Origin: Pedobacter sp. KBS0701
GTDB lineage: Bacteria > Bacteroidota > Bacteroidia > Sphingobacteriales > Sphingobacteriaceae
Reading direction: 5' to 3'
Length of the DNA stretch: 64,000 nucleotides
Assembly: GCF_005938645.2 (NCBI RefSeq)
Contig: NZ_CP042171.1
Coordinates: 2,418,001 to 2,482,000, forward strand
Position numbers and translations under genes: made by a program. The notes beneath the pieces are model-generated. The model worked only from the letters and a program-made list of their open reading frames with translations, was not told the DNA's origin and made no database searches. Shown piece after piece: positions 8,903-18,551 of this stretch; position 1 is the first letter of the stretch, and every line of letters starts with the position of its first letter.

Positions 8903-10282
8903 TTAGTTGTAACCTGGGTTTTGTGTCAATTTTAGATTATTTTGTATTTCTACTCTTGGTACAGGATATAGTGCAGCGGTAGACTTCCAGTAGGTGGGTT
9001 TATTTTCTGACATCACCTGATCAAGGTGGCCCAGTCTGCGGAGATTAAACCAGCGATCACTCCATTCAAAACACAACTCCACTCTTCTTTCCTGTTCTAC
9101 AGCATCAAGAATCGAACTTTCGGTTTGTCCATCATCCAGATTTTCAAGCCCCGCACGATTACGGATGGTATTCACATCCTGAACCGCAGCATCAGGTTGT
9201 CCAAGTTTAGCTAAGGCTTCTGCACGAATCAGGTACTGCTCCGCAAGTCTGAAAACTACCGTATATTCCTTATATGCTGAATTTTCAACGTCTAATCTAT
9301 ATTTGTAGATCCGGTAACCGCCGGTTTCCTCATTGATATAATTCCACCTGCGTTTATCGCCGTCTTCAAAAGCATCGATAAGACTATTGCTACCTTCATC
9401 CGCAACGGCAACATAAGCACCATCACCCAGGGTTTGCCCCCCTATACCATACCCGATTTCATTCCACATTTGAAAGATAGATTCTTTATTATCGCTGTGA
9501 AAAATATCCATTTCCGCATCATCTGCACTGGTTCCTTCCATCACACCAAGGCTATACTGATTGCGATTTTCGATAATTTCGGAAGCTTTAAGACTGGCAT
9601 TCTTCCAGTCACCGGTATATAAATATACTCTGGACAGCAATGCTTTAACCACCCATTTATTTGCCCTTACACGACCAGCGGTAGGATATTGATCACCAAG
9701 ATAACGCTCGGCTTTTAGCAGGTCTTCCAGTATTTGTGCGTATACTTTAGCGACTGGTGTCCGGGGAAAATTCTTAGTTTCTTTATAAGCTGTGCTGGTT
9801 ACCAATGGCACATCGCCAAAAAAATTGACGAGATAGAAATAACAAAAAGCACGCATAAATAATGCCTCACCAATAGCTTTTTGTTTCCCTGAAGTAGTCA
9901 TGCCATTCGAAGTTGCGACACCTTCTATGATCGAATTTGCGGTATAGATTATACTGTAATAATCTGACCAATAGATTTTGGTAGAAGAGTTGACAGGGTC
10001 TAAGCGGTTATTGTACCTATTCAGGAAGTCATCGTCTAATGATGCTCCCGGCTTCAATTCATCAGAAGAAAGCCCTCCGGCCACAGGGATATCAAATAAA
10101 TTACTGTTACTTGCCCATTGAGCATACATACCAACCACTACACTGTCTGCAGATTTATCATTGGCATATACTTGTTCGGTAGTTCTGATGAACTCAGGCT
10201 TTACTTCTAATATTTTTTTACACGATGTGCTAACCACAGTCAGCATCAGCAGGAAAGCTATGCGGTATATCAAATTTTTCAT
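8903..10282 (-). CDS. SusD/RagB-family outer-membrane substrate-binding lipoprotein
   Basis: A 459-residue lipoprotein: signal sequence with lipobox VVSTSC (Cys21), then the SusD-type TPR-rich fold. Typical marks are the N-terminal LEVKPEF segment, LFMRAFCYFYLVNFFGDVPLV, the central RVRANKWVVKALLSRVYLYTGDW helix pair and a C-terminal RRLGHLDQVM plus NPGYN ending. It sits on the cell surface as the lid of the SusC channel. It follows susC with only 9 bp between them. At 459 residues it is shorter than many glycan-binding SusD proteins, and no glycoside hydrolase is in the operon, so a peptide-like ligand fits the context better than a polysaccharide. Confidence 0.92.
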   Translation of the reverse strand: MKNLIYRIAFLLMLTVVSTSCKKILEVKPEFIRTTEQVYANDKSADSVVVGMYAQWASNSNLFDIPVAGGLSSDELKPGASLDDDFLNRYNNRLDPVNSSTKIYWSDYYSIIYTANSIIEGVATSNGMTTSGKQKAIGEALFMRAFCYFYLVNFFGDVPLVTSTAYKETKNFPRTPVAKVYAQILEDLLKAERYLGDQYPTAGRVRANKWVVKALLSRVYLYTGDWKNASLKASEIIENRNQYSLGVMEGTSADDAEMDIFHSDNKESIFQMWNEIGYGIGGQTLGDGAYVAVADEGSNSLIDAFEDGDKRRWNYINEETGGYRIYKYRLDVENSAYKEYTVVFRLAEQYLIRAEALAKLGQPDAAVQDVNTIRNRAGLENLDDGQTESSILDAVEQERRVELCFEWSDRWFNLRRLGHLDQVMSENKPTYWKSTAALYPVPRVEIQNNLKLTQNPGYN

Positions 10283-10291
10283 TGTATAATT

Positions 10292-13200
10292 TTAAAATGT
10301 TGTTTTCAGACCAAAAGTAAACGACCGGAGGGTAGGCATACTTACACCTGTTTCCGGATCAAAGCCAGGATAGTTGGTCAGGGTAAACAGATTATTTCCC
10401 ATCGCGTATACACGCAAATTTTTCATCCCCAATTTCCCGGCTTGTTTTTCTGAGAAGTTATATCCCAGGGAAATATTTGAAAGCCTGATGTAAGAATTAT
10501 TAAAGGCAGTAGCCAAACTTGAATTATAAGTATATATCAGGGCACCATCTGTAGTATAAGCGATGCGGCTACCCGGATTTTGCGGACTTTGCCATCTGTC
10601 GAGTACTTCTACGGGCTGGTTATCCAAAGTAGCACCAGGGCTCAGATTCAGGATGCTATTTCGGCCGCTCTTTTTAAAACTTAGGAAAATATCCAGATCA
10701 AATCGCTTATAAGAGAAATTATTAGTAAAACCTCCGTAAAATGTTGGCAAAAGATTACTTAAGGGAACAAAATCATTTGGATATTCTATAGTGCCATTTC
10801 CATCCACATCCCTGTATACAGGTTTACCGGTTTGAGGATCTATTTTCTGAAAGTCGAATCCCCAGAACAGTGATAAGGATTTGCCGATGGCATATAGATC
10901 CTTATATGAGGAATTTTCCAGGTCAGGGAACGATAGCAATTTATTTCTTCCAACGCTTAAATTAAAGCTTGAGGTCCAGCTAAAATCTTTGTGTTTAATC
11001 TGTGAAGTGTTCAATATAAATTCCCATCCGCTATTCTGGATTTTTGCATCCATATTCTGATTTACATTGCCCACTCCAACTTGTGAAGCCAAAGGATACG
11101 CTACCAGCTGGTTACCAGAACGGTTCCGGTAATAGTTTACGGTAAGCATCACCGCATCGTTCAGGAAACCAAGCTCTATTGCAGCTTCGAATTTTTTATT
11201 TTCTTCCCATTGATAATCACTGTTGAAAAGGTTTTTAGGAAAAAGTCCGGTCCCCTGATATTTGTTGAAGGTTTTTTCGTAGTTCACGAAATAACTGTAA
11301 TCACCTATATTGTCATTACCGCTCAATCCGTAACTTGCCCTCAGTTTACCCATGCTTAAGAAGGGCATTGCCGATTTCATCCATTGGCGTTCTGTAAAAA
11401 TCCAGGCTGCACCGAGCGACCAGAAATCACCAAACTGTTTACCGGGTGCGAAACGGGAGGAACCATCACGTCTTAATGTTGCATTCACGAACAATTCATT
11501 CTGGTATTCATACCCTATACGGGTAAAAGCAGAGAGAAAACGATACTGGCTTGCCAGTTGTGTGGTGTCAGATCTTTGGGCGGCTGAGACATTGCCCAAC
11601 AGCACGTCATCCGTATAGCCATAGGCATTTAAGGCATAATTTGAAGATTTGTTATCAATATAGGTACCACCAAGTAAGGCGCGGAAAGTGCTGTTTCCAC
11701 GGTGAAGGACATAATCTGCCTGGGGCTCAAAGGTGAATGAGTTATTTTTGTTATTTGCATAATAGGTATAGCCTTGAGGATTAGATGATTTAGGATCTTG
11801 TGCAGCGATAGGTGTCAACATCATTTGCCTGATCCGCAAATCAGTATAACCAACACTGGCTTTCAGCGTTAGGTCAGGCAATACTTTGTAACTGCCCACA
11901 AAATTGGTGATGGCACTTTTAGATTTGCTTTCCATCTTGCTTAAAGAAGAGGCAATCGGATTGGGCACTGCCCAGTTTAAAGAGCCATCTTCATTATACA
12001 AGGAGTAATTTGGTGGCAGAGCATAAAAAGAAACAGGATCCAGGGCAATAGCGGTATTCTTATCACCCGAATAACTGAGGGTCAAAGCAAGATTCAATTT
12101 ATTATCCTTTGAATTGTGATCTGCATTGAATCTGATATTCCCACTTTTTAGCCCGTCCATAGTATTGTACACGGTTTTCTCATTTCTATATCCTCCTCCC
12201 AGCAAAAAACGGGTCTGATTACTTCCACCAGTAATATTCAGCTCTGCATTTTGCGTTAACGCCGTTTTATCAAAAAACTCCTTTTGCCAATTGGTATATT
12301 TCGTCTGACTCCATTTGGTTAAATCAGGGAATGCATCTTCGGTGATTTCTATCCCATCATTGATTGCAGCCTGTCTGCGCATGTCAAGATATTGTTCCGT
12401 ATTCAGCATATCGATGTAATGTGGAATTTTAGCAATAGAAGCGTAAACGTCGGCCCCGATTTGTATCTGGCCCGCTTTACCTCTTTTTGTCGTAATCAGG
12501 ATTACTCCATTAGCTCCTCTCGCGCCATAGATCGCCGTCGCATCCGCATCTTTAAGGACCTCGATATTTGCAATTGAATTGGGATCTATACTTTTAAATG
12601 GACTTTCACTTGATCCATTAGTCAATATGCCAAGATTGGTTAAACCAGCAATAGAACTGGAAGTAAAAGGCACCCCATCTACGATATACAGCGGCATTCT
12701 GGCTTTTCCATCAAGATTCAATGTATTTATCCCCCTTATTTGTACACTAACTTGTGCACCAGGTAACCCACTGTTATTGGTAATCAACAAGCCTGCCGCC
12801 CTGCCCTGTAAGGCAGCGATAGGGTCTGAAGTGGGTGTTTTCTCCAATACAGCTGCATCTATAGAAACTGTAGAGCCGGTATTTGTCCTTTGTGAGGTCT
12901 TTTGTCCGTAAGCCAGCACCCGAACTTCATCCAAGACATTGGTACTGAGCTTCAGTTCAATGTTGATTACCCCATCAACATCTGCCACACGTATTTTCTG
13001 CTGCTGATAGCCAATATAACTTACTACCAGTACATCTTCTTTTTCAAGCCCCTCAATGAAAAAACTGCCATCCTCCTTTGTCCGGCTAATCTGGTGTGTG
13101 CGTTCCACCAGGATGGATACACCCCCAAGTGGTTTTTGTTGCACTTTCACCACTCCCTTCACTGTTATTTTAGGGATGAATAAGCTGATTATTTTTTCGG

Positions 13201-13570
13201 CTACAGACTTTTCTTTCCTCCTGATAATCACCGAATGTTCCTCTATCGCATAACTGAAAGGAAGATTTTCCAGGCATTTGTCCAGTACTTTTTCGAGAGC
13301 TGTGTTCCTGAAGCCTGCATCTATTTTTACCGTTTGAAAAAGCTGATCTGAAGAGGCGACAACATCGTAACCTGTCTGCTTTCTGATCGCTCCGAAAATT
13401 TCTTTGAGCGTAGTGTTTTTCTGTACAAAAGTAACCTTTTGGGCGAATCCGGTGGCGCTCACCTGAAGCAACGTTGTTAAGAGTATTATAGTTGTTAACT
13501 TCATGATAAACAATATTTTATAAAAGCAGCACAAAGGCTTGCATAAAATCTTATTATAATTTTTATACAT
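10292..13570 (-). CDS. SusC/RagA-family TonB-linked outer-membrane transporter with STN domain
   Basis: About 1092 residues. Order: signal segment (LTTIILLTTLLQVSATGFAQ), an STN (secretin/TonB N-terminal) domain that can signal to an anti-sigma factor, a carboxypeptidase-regulatory-like domain (VVKVQQKPLGGVSILVERT...SYIGYQQQKIRV), a TonB box/plug region with ALQGRAAGLLITNNSG and DADATAIYGARGANGVILI, and a large beta-barrel ending FTFGLKTTF. The frame is open to an ATG at 13600; MYKNYNKIL at 13570 resembles the usual start of Pedobacter STN-SusC proteins and is preferred, though MKLTTII (13504) is also possible. The STN domain and upstream FecR/ECF genes indicate substrate-induced trans-envelope regulation. 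Confidence 0.9.
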   Translation of the reverse strand: MYKNYNKILCKPLCCFYKILFIMKLTTIILLTTLLQVSATGFAQKVTFVQKNTTLKEIFGAIRKQTGYDVVASSDQLFQTVKIDAGFRNTALEKVLDKCLENLPFSYAIEEHSVIIRRKEKSVAEKIISLFIPKITVKGVVKVQQKPLGGVSILVERTHQISRTKEDGSFFIEGLEKEDVLVVSYIGYQQQKIRVADVDGVINIELKLSTNVLDEVRVLAYGQKTSQRTNTGSTVSIDAAVLEKTPTSDPIAALQGRAAGLLITNNSGLPGAQVSVQIRGINTLNLDGKARMPLYIVDGVPFTSSSIAGLTNLGILTNGSSESPFKSIDPNSIANIEVLKDADATAIYGARGANGVILITTKRGKAGQIQIGADVYASIAKIPHYIDMLNTEQYLDMRRQAAINDGIEITEDAFPDLTKWSQTKYTNWQKEFFDKTALTQNAELNITGGSNQTRFLLGGGYRNEKTVYNTMDGLKSGNIRFNADHNSKDNKLNLALTLSYSGDKNTAIALDPVSFYALPPNYSLYNEDGSLNWAVPNPIASSLSKMESKSKSAITNFVGSYKVLPDLTLKASVGYTDLRIRQMMLTPIAAQDPKSSNPQGYTYYANNKNNSFTFEPQADYVLHRGNSTFRALLGGTYIDNKSSNYALNAYGYTDDVLLGNVSAAQRSDTTQLASQYRFLSAFTRIGYEYQNELFVNATLRRDGSSRFAPGKQFGDFWSLGAAWIFTERQWMKSAMPFLSMGKLRASYGLSGNDNIGDYSYFVNYEKTFNKYQGTGLFPKNLFNSDYQWEENKKFEAAIELGFLNDAVMLTVNYYRNRSGNQLVAYPLASQVGVGNVNQNMDAKIQNSGWEFILNTSQIKHKDFSWTSSFNLSVGRNKLLSFPDLENSSYKDLYAIGKSLSLFWGFDFQKIDPQTGKPVYRDVDGNGTIEYPNDFVPLSNLLPTFYGGFTNNFSYKRFDLDIFLSFKKSGRNSILNLSPGATLDNQPVEVLDRWQSPQNPGSRIAYTTDGALIYTYNSSLATAFNNSYIRLSNISLGYNFSEKQAGKLGMKNLRVYAMGNNLFTLTNYPGFDPETGVSMPTLRSFTFGLKTTF

Positions 13571-13630
13571 TTGATATCTGTTAAAATTGAATTGATTCAT
13601 TACCTGATAAGATTAGGTTTTAGCAAACAC

Positions 13631-13658
13631 AGCCAGGGATGTTCCACCATCCTTGGCT
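13631..13658. promoter_or_regulatory. Hairpin in the fecR-susC gap
   Basis: AGCCAGGGATG (13631-13641) pairs with CATCCTTGGCT (13648-13658) with one G-U wobble when read on the forward strand and one mismatch on the reverse. T-runs lie on the forward side only. On the reverse strand it would be in the leader of susC or the tail of fecR. Function is open: partial terminator or leader structure. Confidence 0.4.
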
Positions 13659-13787
13659 ATTTTGTTTTTGAAAGATCAATATGCTAAAAACCCTTTTCGT
13701 CGGTTCCTTCCTAAGGATCGTGATGGTGGTTCTTCATGTTGGTTGGTTTGTTTAAGTAATTAGTTGATTAGTGATATTGCAGGCCTT

Positions 13788-14942
13788 TTAATGATCAACG
13801 AAAACCTTATTTCCGGTAATTTCAAATGATACATCTTTGGTCTTGGCCAAAAGGTTTAAGGTTTTAGAGAGCTGGTCATACTTGGTTATAGTACCCAGGA
13901 ATTTATTCTTCTTGATCTCCTGGTTTTTGTAAATGATCTCCACATTGTACCATCGGGCAATTCTTGACAGGATATTTTCAAGAGGTTCATCATTGAACAT
14001 AAAGTAGCCCTGCGTCCAGGCAACAGCTTCATCAGTGTTCACCACTACGATCTGTTCTGCTGTGGCCGAACGTATAAACTGCTGACTGGGCTTTAGTAAC
14101 TGGTTATTGATTTTTACGCTTCCTTCAAGAAGTGTAGTTTTGGAAAGATTATCATCAGGATAGGCCGAAATATTAAAGTGGGTACCCAATACTTCTACCG
14201 TTTGTCCTTTACTGTACACAAGAAACGGATGTACTTTATCCTTTGCTACTTCAAAATATGCTTCACCTGTTAGTTCTACTTTACGGTTGAGGGCCCCGAG
14301 GAAAGATGAAGGATATTTGATAGAAGAAGCCGCGTTTAACATCACTTTGGTTCCATCCGGCAAACGCACTTCATAATTTTGTCCGCGTGAAGTAGACAGG
14401 GTATTGATCTGATTGTTACCAGCTGTACCCCGGTCAACTACTTCGTACACAATTTGCCCATCGCTGGTCTTGCGGATAACTACACCCTGCTCTTTTGCCA
14501 CCTCACCTTTATGGGCATCAGATAGTATGATGATTTTTCCGTCAGGAAGTGTAAGTGTGGCGTTGTTTTTTCCGGGGCCAATATCTTTTGTGTAAACTAC
14601 CTGTTCCTGCTTCTGTTGCGTTTTTACTACATAAAAAAGTGCAGCGCCAAAGGCAATACATAATGCTGCTGCAATGGATATCCTTTTCCACAGCGCAGGC
14701 CTCTGTATTTGTTGAGATGATACAATGTTTTGTTTCTCAAAATCTTTAATGCCATTAACAGACAACACTCTTCTCCAGATCTCATCACGGAGCGGGCCAT
14801 CCTCAATAACTTTTCTGTCTTTTTTTTCAGAATTGGCCGAAAAAATATATAAATATTCAACAATTCCCTTCTCTTCTGGCGTACAAATCCCTAACTGGTA
14901 CTTTTTAAGTAAATTATTATGCTCATTCTGATGATTTTCCAT
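13788..14942 (-). CDS. FecR-family anti-sigma factor
   Basis: A 384-residue inner-membrane protein: cytosolic N-terminal sigma-binding part (1-85), one membrane segment (about 87-106, ISIAAALCIAFGAALFYVV), then a periplasmic FecR domain (STSRGQNYEVRLPDGTKVMLNAASS) and a C-terminal DUF4974 domain that in this family contacts the STN domain of the transporter. It follows the ECF sigma gene (69 bp gap) and precedes the STN-containing SusC, the classic sigma/anti-sigma/transducer order in Bacteroidota. Expected role: hold the sigma factor inactive until ligand binding at the outer membrane is relayed. Confidence 0.93.
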   Translation of the reverse strand: MENHQNEHNNLLKKYQLGICTPEEKGIVEYLYIFSANSEKKDRKVIEDGPLRDEIWRRVLSVNGIKDFEKQNIVSSQQIQRPALWKRISIAAALCIAFGAALFYVVKTQQKQEQVVYTKDIGPGKNNATLTLPDGKIIILSDAHKGEVAKEQGVVIRKTSDGQIVYEVVDRGTAGNNQINTLSTSRGQNYEVRLPDGTKVMLNAASSIKYPSSFLGALNRKVELTGEAYFEVAKDKVHPFLVYSKGQTVEVLGTHFNISAYPDDNLSKTTLLEGSVKINNQLLKPSQQFIRSATAEQIVVVNTDEAVAWTQGYFMFNDEPLENILSRIARWYNVEIIYKNQEIKKNKFLGTITKYDQLSKTLNLLAKTKDVSFEITGNKVFVDH

Positions 14943-15011
14943 CCTTTAGTTGCGCTTACTGTTGCTAATTACTGTGATAACAACTAAAAGCGGGGCTGGT
15001 AGTAGACGGAA

Positions 15012-15587
15012 TTAAAAAAAAGTTAAGAAAATATTAAATGAATCACCCATTTTACTTTTGAGGATCCGCAAAGCATTATTTATTTGCTTTTTTACGGTTT
15101 TATCAGAGATATTCAGTTGTTCAGCAATTTCTTTATGTGTTTTATGCTGTTTTCTACTCAGTTCAAACACTTCGCGCATTTTTGGTGGCAGGCTGTTTAA
15201 TCCCTCTTCAATCACTCGTTTCAGGTCCTGTTCCCGCACTCTGCTATCCGGCATTTGCGAAGGATGCTGAATGATATGCTCCACCTGTGCTAAATATTTA
15301 GCTTCTATCTTAAAATGCTTCAGACGGTTTAAAATTCTGTTGCGCGTAACTGCATAGAGAAAAGCTGCTAAATTAGGATAAATGTGATGGCTGTCAGATC
15401 TGGACCAAAGGGCGGTGAAAACTTCCTGAACCACATCTTTTGCTTCTTCCTCATCATTCAGCATTTGGTTGGCATGGCGAATAAGCAGCAACCAGTAGCG
15501 GTCATAGATGATTTCAAACGCCTCTTTATTTCCTGAATGGAAAGCATTTAGAAGATCTTCATCACTTTTAGGAATAAATGCTGCCAT
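15012..15587 (-). CDS. ECF RNA polymerase sigma factor, FecI-like
   Basis: A 191-residue sigma-70 family protein with only regions 2 and 4. Region 2 contains AKDVVQEVFTALW (core binding and -10 recognition); region 4 contains the HTH KTHKEIAEQLNISDKTVKKQ. The frame is open ten codons further up to a TTG at 15617, but the ATG at 15587 (MAAFIPKSDEDLL) gives the family N-terminus. A promoter-like box ends 3 nt before that ATG. Paired with the FecR gene, it most likely drives the SusC-SusD-TlpA-M16 operon when the STN domain signals. Confidence 0.92.
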   Translation of the reverse strand: MAAFIPKSDEDLLNAFHSGNKEAFEIIYDRYWLLLIRHANQMLNDEEEAKDVVQEVFTALWSRSDSHHIYPNLAAFLYAVTRNRILNRLKHFKIEAKYLAQVEHIIQHPSQMPDSRVREQDLKRVIEEGLNSLPPKMREVFELSRKQHKTHKEIAEQLNISDKTVKKQINNALRILKSKMGDSFNIFLTFF

Positions 15588-15590
15588 GTT

Positions 15591-15598
15591 CAAAAGTA
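15591..15598 (-). promoter_or_regulatory. -7 box of the ECF sigma gene
   Basis: Reverse-strand TACTTTTG fits TAnnTTTG. An ATTG lies 20 nt upstream as a weak -33. The box ends 3 nt before the ATG at 15587, so a transcript from it would be leaderless or nearly so. Confidence 0.5.
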
Positions 15599-15935
15599 AC
15601 AATAAATACCATTTCAAGCAATAATTCCAATATCCATAGGAAGCTTAAAAACCAACTCTTTTTTAAACTCTTCATTTCCGGTGCCCCGGGAACAAACGCC
15701 TTGGCGTACTGATCCATACGTAGGCCGCATTATCTTTCATTAAACACAAGCAGCCGGCAATAAAGCCATCGCTGCAACAGCATCTATTTTAATTTGCTTT
15801 TCTCATTTGATAAAATACTTAAGGTTAAATATCCGTAAGAAATAAAATAGGTTAAAGAAATGATTTTTAGTGGAGGAAATGAAAATCTAAACCCTTATCT
15901 GTTACTTTTGTATATTCGAAACCTTTAAAATCACG
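15599..15935. other. Gap between divergent sigma and histidine kinase genes
   Basis: No coding frame is supported here. A TACTTTTG box at 15903-15910 fits the forward -7 consensus and could start the histidine-kinase transcript with a leader of about 90 nt. A GC-richer patch at about 15675-15770 has no recognisable structure. Otherwise I see nothing. Confidence 0.35.
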
Positions 15936-16004
15936 ATGATGATATTAACGGAAGAGGGCTTTAACATTATTTGTAGAATCTTAATCAGTTTTCCAACTAT
16001 ATAA
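15936..16004 (+). CDS. Possible 22-codon leader peptide ahead of the histidine kinase
   Basis: An ATG-ATG pair opens a 22-residue frame (MMILTEEGFNIICRI...) whose TAA stop (16002-16004) is immediately followed by the ATG of the histidine kinase. The abutting stop and start would allow translational coupling. It is not a known leader family and may be chance. Confidence 0.25.
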   Translation: MMILTEEGFNIICRILISFPTI

Positions 16005-18389
16005 ATGAGCGAATTATCGGCAAGTGAAAAGCGCTTTAGGGCATTAGTGACCGCCACCTCTGATGTGGTATACAGGCTCAGCCCGGACTGGGAGATCATG
16101 TATGAACTGGATGGACGGGGATTTTTGAGTAGTACCAGTGCTCCGATAACGGGGTGGAGGGAAAGAAATGTGCATCCCTATGATATGGAAATGGTGAATG
16201 CCGCAATTTCGCAGGCCATTGAGCGCAAAGGGATTTTTGAATTGGAACACAGGGTTGTCCGTGCTGATGGGAGCTTGGGATGGACCGTGTCCAGGGCCGT
16301 TCCCATTCTGGGGGATGATGGGGAAATAGAGGAATGGTTTGGTGCGGCTAGTGATATTACCATAAAGAAAAATATAGAGGAGGAGAAATCCAGGTTAAGC
16401 CTCGATCTCGCCGCTTTAAATGAAGAAGCCGCTGCAACCAATGAGGAACTGCATGCAGCCAACGATGAACTTATGTTATCGCAGGATAAGCTCGGAGAGG
16501 TAAATAGCAGGCTTGAACAGATACTCAACATGCTCCCTGCTTCCGTTGTAGTAATCAGGGGCAATGAGCTCCTGGTGGAGATGATCAATGATAGTAACCT
16601 CCTTTATTGGAACAAAACACGTAAGGAAGTTATTGGCAGGCCTTTTCTTGAAATTTTGCCCGATCTGGCTGATCAGCCTTTCGCAGGTCAACTCCGAAAG
16701 GTAATGGAAACAGGACAAATTATCGATGTTAAAGAAAGCCCGGTAATTTTCACATCCGCTGACGGAAGCCTCAGAGAAACCTACGTTGATTATACCTATC
16801 AACCGCTACGTGATACTGATGGAAATATTTCAGGGGTACTTGTAATGTCGTTTGAAATCACAGACAGGGTGATTTCCAGAAAGCTCCTGGAAGGGTATAC
16901 TGCTCAACTTTCTAATACAAATGATCAGTTATCAATATCCAATAACAAACTCTATAAAAGTGAGCAGCGTTTCAAATTCCTTATTGAAGAGGCACCTGTT
17001 GCCATCGGCGTACTTCATGGAAGAGAACTGACCGTTGAGACGGCCAATGCAAAATTGCTTGAGGTTTGGGGGAAAAACAATGCTATCGTAGGGTTTCCAC
17101 TAAAGGATGCGCTCCCGGAGATTAATGACCAGCCTTTTCAAAAGATACTTGAAAAAGTATTCGATACAGGTGAGGCCTTTTATGCCAATGAAATCAGGGC
17201 GATGCTGCAACATGGGCAGGCCCTAAAAGAATATTTTTTCAACCTGGTGTACCAGCCCGTGATGGATTATACTGGAAAAACCGCTGATATCCTTGTGGTG
17301 GCCATTGATGTGACCCTTCAGGTAAACGCCCGCAAAGCGGTTGAAAGGAGTGAGGAACATTTCCGGAGACTTGCCGACCTGGTACCTGCCAAAATATCAA
17401 ATGCACTTCCCAATGGTGAAGTCACTTTTTTTAACAGGCAGTGGCTGGATTTTGCGGGAATGGGTTTTGAAGATCTGCGGGACTTTGGATACCTGGAGAT
17501 GTTGCACCCAGATGAGATCCCTGTCTTTCAGCAAGGGCTGGCTGCTGCAGCGAAAAGCGGAGTGCCGTATATTTCAGAAATGCGTTTTAAAAACACAGAA
17601 GGAAGTTATGTCTGGCACTTAAACGTGGCTTCCCCGGTAATGAATGAGGCTGGTGAGGTGATTATGTGGGTGGGCTCCACAACGAATATCCAGTCAATCA
17701 AGGAAGAAGAACAACGGAAAAACGACTTTATCGGAATGGTGAGCCATGAACTCAAAACGCCACTCACTTCACTCAACGGATATCTACAGTTTATGCAACG
17801 AAAGGCGCAGAAATCCGGTGATGATGCACTTTATCAGGGCTTTAAACAACCGTTAAAACAGGTTTCCATTATGACTGCCATGATTAATGGCTTCCTAAAT
17901 GTGGCAAGGCTTGATGCAGGCAAGATTCCCATTGAAAAATCAGCGTTCAATATGGCAGAACTGATCCAATCTGCCCAGGATGAATTCAGGGCACTGTACA
18001 GTTCGCATATTATTATCTGTCCGCATCTGGATGAGGTAGCAGTCCTTGCCGATCGTGATAAAATTTTACAGGTATTGAACAACCTGGTAAGCAATGCAGC
18101 AAAATATTCTGCGGCTTCTACCACTATCGAAATTTCCTGCCAGCGCGTAGCGCATTGGGTAAGGGTTAGCGTACTGGACCAGGGTATCGGAGTAAGTAAA
18201 GAAGAACTGGGAAAACTCTTTGAACGTTATTACAGGGTGGAAAAGAATAACAATATTGCCGGATTCGGGATCGGTCTATACCTGTGCGCCGAGATCATAA
18301 AAATACATAATGGTAAAATCTGGGGAGAAAGTGAAGCAGGGCAGGGTTCAGTCTTCCATTTCGAACTTCCATTAAGTGGTTTTCTATAG
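16005..18389 (+). CDS. Cytosolic multi-PAS sensor histidine kinase
   Basis: A 794-residue sensor kinase with no membrane segment. It has about four PAS/PAC units (roughly 5-125, 165-285, 320-445, 450-570); a coiled coil near 122-168 (LAALNEEAAATNEELHAAND) and a shorter one near 300-320 link them. The HisKA box is FIGMVSHELKTPL with phospho-acceptor His581; the HATPase_c domain shows the N box (NNLVSNAAKYS, Asn692), GIGVSKEELGKLFERYYRVE and FGIGLYLCAEII. The signal is probably sensed inside the cell or by a PAS-bound cofactor. No response regulator is adjacent, so the partner is unknown (orphan kinase). The ATG at 16005 follows directly on a short upstream frame. Confidence 0.93.
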   Translation: MSELSASEKRFRALVTATSDVVYRLSPDWEIMYELDGRGFLSSTSAPITGWRERNVHPYDMEMVNAAISQAIERKGIFELEHRVVRADGSLGWTVSRAVPILGDDGEIEEWFGAASDITIKKNIEEEKSRLSLDLAALNEEAAATNEELHAANDELMLSQDKLGEVNSRLEQILNMLPASVVVIRGNELLVEMINDSNLLYWNKTRKEVIGRPFLEILPDLADQPFAGQLRKVMETGQIIDVKESPVIFTSADGSLRETYVDYTYQPLRDTDGNISGVLVMSFEITDRVISRKLLEGYTAQLSNTNDQLSISNNKLYKSEQRFKFLIEEAPVAIGVLHGRELTVETANAKLLEVWGKNNAIVGFPLKDALPEINDQPFQKILEKVFDTGEAFYANEIRAMLQHGQALKEYFFNLVYQPVMDYTGKTADILVVAIDVTLQVNARKAVERSEEHFRRLADLVPAKISNALPNGEVTFFNRQWLDFAGMGFEDLRDFGYLEMLHPDEIPVFQQGLAAAAKSGVPYISEMRFKNTEGSYVWHLNVASPVMNEAGEVIMWVGSTTNIQSIKEEEQRKNDFIGMVSHELKTPLTSLNGYLQFMQRKAQKSGDDALYQGFKQPLKQVSIMTAMINGFLNVARLDAGKIPIEKSAFNMAELIQSAQDEFRALYSSHIIICPHLDEVAVLADRDKILQVLNNLVSNAAKYSAASTTIEISCQRVAHWVRVSVLDQGIGVSKEELGKLFERYYRVEKNNNIAGFGIGLYLCAEIIKIHNGKIWGESEAGQGSVFHFELPLSGFL

Positions 18390-18551
18390 ACTCATTTAAA
18401 ATCTTAAATATTAAAAAGGAAAATTTTTCCAGTAAACAAACAAATTGGTTCAAGCAGTAGAATAATAAATTCGAACCAATGTTTGATATAGGACTGGGTA
18501 CATTATTTTTCTTATTTTAGCTGGATCAGAATACTGAAAATTATTTTCTAT

